A DNA stretch of 7,991 nucleotides, from contig JBGPCZ010000209.1 of the NCBI GenBank assembly GCA_041482015.1, positions 1 to 7,991 of the forward strand, given 5' to 3'. Of this stretch, positions 5,517 through 7,991 are shown piece after piece; the stretch's first letter is position 1, and every line of letters begins with the position of its first letter. The notes beneath the pieces are model-generated. The model saw only the letters and a list, made by a program, of their open reading frames with translations. It had not been told where the DNA came from and did no database searches. Source of the stretch: JACQFK01 sp041482015 (GTDB taxonomy: Bacteria > Planctomycetota > MHYJ01 > JACPRB01). Both the position numbers and the translations under genes were made by a program.

Positions 5517-5521
5517 GGAGG
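5517..5521 (+). promoter_or_regulatory. Strong Shine-Dalgarno of atpE
   Basis: GGAGG lies 7 nt before the ATG at 5529, in the only gap longer than 6 nt within the operon (5501-5528). It decides this ATG over in-frame starts further upstream that lie inside atpB. It is the best ribosome binding site in the operon, consistent with the many c-subunit copies needed per complex. Confidence 0.8.
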
Positions 5522-5528
5522 ATTGGTA

Positions 5529-5876
5529 ATGCTCAAGAAGGGTCTCGCAGTAATGGCGGTCCTGGCGCTCCTGGCGACGCCGGCGCTGGCCTTTCAACAG
5601 ACAGAGGCACAGAAGCTGGAGACGAAGAAGCTGGACGACGAAGGTCCCAAGAAGTACCTCGGCCTCGCGCTCGGCATCGGCCTGGCGCTCGCGGCGTTCG
5701 GCGGCGCGCTCGGGCAGTCCAACGCGATCGGCAAGGCGGTCGACGCGGTGGCGCGGCAGCCGGAGGCCGGCGCCCGCATCCAGGGCATGATGATCATCGG
5801 CCTCGCGCTCATCGAGACGCTGGTCATCTACATGCTCCTGATCTGCTTCATGTGGGGCGGCAAGCTCGGCGAATAG
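5529..5876 (+). CDS. atpE: F1Fo ATP synthase subunit c with N-terminal signal peptide
   Basis: A 115-residue proteolipid, longer than the usual 75-90. Residues 1-21 form a classical signal peptide: K3-K4, a hydrophobic core, then TPALA before F22. A charged stretch (22-43) follows, and then the two c-subunit helices at about 44-70 and 84-109. The polar loop has the family R76-Q-P-E. The ion-carrying carboxylate is E96 in GLALIETLVIY. Q63 in GALGQ aligns with Gln32 of the Na+-binding Ilyobacter c-subunit, T97 follows the Glu where Na+ types have Ser/Thr, and Y101 matches Tyr70. However, L98 replaces the Thr that holds a water ligand in Na+ types. The ring multimerises in the membrane and rotates with F1. 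Start chosen from the strong Shine-Dalgarno at 5517-5521. Confidence 0.96.
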   Translation: MLKKGLAVMAVLALLATPALAFQQTEAQKLETKKLDDEGPKKYLGLALGIGLALAAFGGALGQSNAIGKAVDAVARQPEAGARIQGMMIIGLALIETLVIYMLLICFMWGGKLGE

Positions 5877-5879
5877 TCG

Positions 5880-6395
5880 ATGCTCTCCGCGCTCCTCGCG
5901 TCCGGGCTCCTCGACGACCTGGGGGTCAACCCCAAGGTCCTCGCGACCCAGGTGGTGATCTTCTCGGTCACCTTCCTGGTCCTCAGCCGCGTCCTGTTCG
6001 GGAAGGCCCTCGGCTTCATGAAGAAGCGCGAGGAGGAGGTCACGTCGTCGCACGGGGCGATCGAGCGGGACAAGGCCGAGGTGGCGCGCCTCACGAAGGA
6101 GTACGAGGCGCACATCGCGAAGGTCGAGAAGGAGGCCTACGACCGGACCCAGGAGATCCTGAAGCAGGCGCTTGCCGCGGCGGCCGCGTCCGTCGCGAAG
6201 GCGCAGGCCGACGCCAAGGCGGAGATCGGGCGTGCCCAGGCCGAGATCGACTTGGAGAAGAAGCGGGGCCTCGCGCAGCTACGCGCGGAGGTTGCCCGGC
6301 TGGCGCAGGGAGTGGCGGAGAAGGTCATGGACACGAAACTGGACCCGGCCGCCGCGGGTGCGGCGGTCCAGAAGTTCGTCTCGGAGAGGAGCTAG
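5880..6395 (+). CDS. atpF: F1Fo ATP synthase subunit b (first of two tandem b-type subunits)
   Basis: A 171-residue peripheral-stalk subunit. One N-terminal membrane helix lies at about residues 20-43 (VLATQVVIFSVTFLVLSRVLF), followed by a long Ala/Glu/Lys-rich coiled coil that reaches the C-terminus (AQGVAEKVMDTKLDP). The segment LGVNPKVLATQVVIF is typical of Gram-negative b subunits. It anchors F1 through subunit delta while tethering subunit a. It begins 3 nt after atpE, and 1 nt separates it from the second b-type gene. Whether this one or the next is b or b' cannot be settled by eye, since both are of equal length and composition. Confidence 0.92.
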   Translation: MLSALLASGLLDDLGVNPKVLATQVVIFSVTFLVLSRVLFGKALGFMKKREEEVTSSHGAIERDKAEVARLTKEYEAHIAKVEKEAYDRTQEILKQALAAAAASVAKAQADAKAEIGRAQAEIDLEKKRGLAQLRAEVARLAQGVAEKVMDTKLDPAAAGAAVQKFVSERS

Positions 6396-6396
6396 G

Positions 6397-6915
6397 GTGA
6401 TCCCTTCGCTGCTGGCGGCAGGCCACCCCGAGTGGTGGCAGGCGACGATTGTCCAGGCCCTCGGCTTCGTCGTCGTCATCGTCGTGATCGTCAAGTTCGT
6501 CGTCCCGACCCTCCAGAAGATCCTGGGCGGACGGACCGCCGAGATCGAGCAGACGTTCCAGAAGATCGAGAAGGACACGCAGGAGACGGCCCGCCAGTTC
6601 GCCAGCATCAAGCTCCGGCTGGCCCAGATCACCGAGGAGTCGCAGCAGAAGATGAAGGCCGCGATGGACGATGCCGAGCGGACCCGCGTCCGGGCCCTCG
6701 CCGACGCGCAGGCCCAGGCGGAGGCCGCGGCCGACCGCGCGAAGCGGGAGATCCAGACCGAGCGCGAGAAGGCCGTCCTCGACCTCCGGCAGCAGGCCAT
6801 CGAGCTCACGCTCCGGGCCGCCGAGTACCTGGTGCAGGCCACGATGAACGATCCCATCCACGAGAACCTGGTCGCGACGTACCTCGACCGGGTCGACACG
6901 GTGAAAAAGTCGTGA
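6397..6915 (+). CDS. atpF: F1Fo ATP synthase subunit b/b' (second tandem b-type subunit)
   Basis: A 172-residue protein with one membrane helix at about residues 15-36 (the ALGFVVVIVVIVKFVV stretch) after WWQATIV, then a coiled coil rich in Glu, Gln, Lys and Ala. The tail HENLVATYLDRVD resembles the delta-binding C-terminus of b subunits. The start is GTG at 6397, 1 nt after the preceding stop, with AGGAG at 6387-6391 in good spacing; no ATG fits the membrane-helix position. It probably pairs with the preceding subunit as a b/b' heterodimer, as in photosynthetic and several other lineages. The TGA overlaps the atpH GTG by 4 nt. Confidence 0.9.
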   Translation: MIPSLLAAGHPEWWQATIVQALGFVVVIVVIVKFVVPTLQKILGGRTAEIEQTFQKIEKDTQETARQFASIKLRLAQITEESQQKMKAAMDDAERTRVRALADAQAQAEAAADRAKREIQTEREKAVLDLRQQAIELTLRAAEYLVQATMNDPIHENLVATYLDRVDTVKKS

Positions 6916-7460
6916 TCGAAAAGACGCTCGCCAAGCGCTACGCGGCCGCGCTCCTCCGCATGACCGACCAGGAGGGGACGACGGAGGAGGTCGAGCAGCT
7001 GCTGCTCGCGCTCAAGGACGCCTACCTCGCGGACAAGGGGTTCCGGGCGATCCTCGCGCAGCCGCGCGTGCCGAAGTCGCTCAAGAAGTCGATCCTCCGC
7101 AAGGCCTTCGAGGGCCGCGCGAAGCCGTCGTTCCTCGACTTCCTGACGCTGCTCGTCGACAAGAACCGCCAGGACATCATCCCCGACATCGCCGACATGT
7201 TCGACCGGCTCGCCGACGCCTCGAAGGGCGTCGTGCGGGTGAAAGTAAGAAGCTGGCGCCCGCTCTCGGACGCCCATCGCACGACCCTCCAGGGGAAGCT
7301 GGAGCGGCTGACCGGGAAGAAGATCGAGCTCGAGGCGAAAGCCGACCCCGCGCTCAAGGGCGGGATGCTCGTCATGGTGGGCGACACCGTCATCGACGGC
7401 TCGGTCGCCCAGCGCCTCAAGGAGCTCGGAGAAAGATTCCGCGAGTTGCAGAGGAGATAG
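6912..7460 (+). CDS. atpH: F1Fo ATP synthase subunit delta (OSCP)
   Basis: A 182-residue soluble stalk protein that joins the top of the F1 alpha/beta hexamer to the b subunits. The start is GTG at 6912 in a GTGA overlap with the preceding gene, followed by TLAKRYAAALL, the usual opening helix. The N-terminal helical domain runs to about residue 105, and the C-terminal domain contains the family signature GGMLVMVGDTVIDGSVAQRL near residues 155-174. Its length is typical. It is followed after 6 nt by atpA. Confidence 0.94.
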   Translation: MIEKTLAKRYAAALLRMTDQEGTTEEVEQLLLALKDAYLADKGFRAILAQPRVPKSLKKSILRKAFEGRAKPSFLDFLTLLVDKNRQDIIPDIADMFDRLADASKGVVRVKVRSWRPLSDAHRTTLQGKLERLTGKKIELEAKADPALKGGMLVMVGDTVIDGSVAQRLKELGERFRELQRR

Positions 7461-7466
7461 CCCCTT

Positions 7467-7991
7467 ATGGCCGCCATTCGACCCGAAGAAATCAGCGCCG
7501 TCATCCAGAAGGAGATCCAGTCCTACCAGACCGACCTCAAGATGGAGTCGGTGGGCGTGGTCCTCCAGGTGGGCGACGGCATCGCGCGCGTCTACGGCCT
7601 CGAGAACGTCATGGCCGGCGAGCTCGTCGAGTTCCCCGGAGGCATCTTCGGCGCCGCGCTCAACCTCGAAGAGGACTCGGTCGGCTGCGTCATCCTGGGC
7701 TCCGACCGGGGCATCAAGGAAGGCGATATCGCCAAGTGCACCGGCCGCATCTCCTCGGTCCCCGTCGGCCCCGAGATGCTCGGCCGCGTCGTGAACGCGC
7801 TCGGCCAGCCGCTCGACGGCAAGGGCCCCATCCCCGCCAAAAAGTTCCGGAACGTCGAAGGCCGCGGCATGAACGTCGTCGAGCGCCAGCCCGTCAAGGA
7901 GCCGCTCCAGACCGGCTGGAAGTCGATCGACGCGATGATCCCGATCGGCCGCGGCCAGCGCGAGCTGATCCTGGGCGACCGAGGCATCGGG
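7467..7991 (+). CDS. atpA: F1Fo ATP synthase subunit alpha, N-terminal part (3' end outside window)
   Basis: The first 175 residues of the roughly 500-residue alpha subunit, which alternates with beta in the F1 hexamer and holds the non-catalytic nucleotide sites. The N-terminal helix MAAIRPEEISAVIQKEIQSY is followed by a beta-barrel domain with VGVVLQVGDGIARVYGLENV and GELVEFPGG. The nucleotide-binding domain then begins, with VPVGPEMLGRVVNALGQPLD and TGWKSIDAMIPIGRGQRELI. The window ends inside Walker A at G170-D-R-G-I-G175, where GDRQTG is expected. ATG 7467 is preceded by GAGGAG (7451-7456) at 10 nt. Identification is secure; only about a third of the gene is visible. Confidence 0.97.
   Translation, partial: MAAIRPEEISAVIQKEIQSYQTDLKMESVGVVLQVGDGIARVYGLENVMAGELVEFPGGIFGAALNLEEDSVGCVILGSDRGIKEGDIAKCTGRISSVPVGPEMLGRVVNALGQPLDGKGPIPAKKFRNVEGRGMNVVERQPVKEPLQTGWKSIDAMIPIGRGQRELILGDRGIG

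Noticed and set aside
4646..5536. 296-codon open frame on the minus strand opposite atpB
   Set aside because: The product is a Glu/Asp/Arg-rich low-complexity chain typical of the antisense of a GC-rich membrane-protein gene; atpB is certain in this place.
1..7991. Mobile elements, CRISPR arrays, tRNA or rRNA genes
   Set aside because: No transposase or integrase frame, no regularly spaced repeats, and no cloverleaf or rRNA-like sequence were seen; gene order is typical housekeeping.

Overview
The window is a GC-rich bacterial chromosome segment made mostly of housekeeping and bioenergetic genes. Base use is strongly G/C at third codon positions, and several genes start with GTG or TTG. The set fits a deep-branching, high-GC Gram-negative-type lineage: a membrane pyrophosphatase, two tandem b-type ATP synthase subunits, and a c-subunit with a cleavable-looking signal peptide. 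An Acidobacteriota-like host is a guess from overall feel, not something the sequence proves.

Layout. (1) Positions 1-2628, plus strand: the C-terminal end of a membrane-bound proton/sodium pyrophosphatase (hppA), then ribosomal silencing factor rsfS and arginyl-tRNA synthetase argS, tightly packed. (2) Positions 2629-2967: a non-coding gap between convergent genes, unusually rich in inverted repeats, with a G-quadruplex-type motif followed by six T. (3) Positions 2968-3825, minus strand: a two-gene unit of an ECF sigma factor (TTG start) and a very short anti-sigma-like protein. (4) Positions 3826-4085: a divergent regulatory region with a perfect 12-bp inverted repeat and a good sigma-70-type promoter whose -10 box lies at the centre of a 24-bp imperfect palindrome. 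(5) Positions 4086-7991, plus strand: the F1Fo ATP synthase operon in the order atpZ-atpI-atpB-atpE-b-b-atpH-atpA. The window cuts atpA inside its Walker A motif; atpG, atpD and atpC are expected beyond the end.

How the genes work together. The ATP synthase operon encodes the assembly/accessory membrane proteins first, then Fo (a, c, two b), then the stalk subunit delta and F1 alpha. Gaps are minimal (overlaps of 4 nt to spacers of 6 nt) except for a 28-nt gap with the strongest Shine-Dalgarno before the c-subunit, the subunit needed in most copies. The pyrophosphatase upstream is a second ion pump in the same coupling economy, although it is a separate transcription unit.

No clearly new system is present. 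The observations most worth following are the palindrome over the ATP-operon promoter, the long perfect inverted repeat in the sigma/atp divergent region, the mixed Na+/H+ ligand set and signal peptide of the c-subunit, the minimal anti-sigma protein, and the structured convergent intergenic gap.
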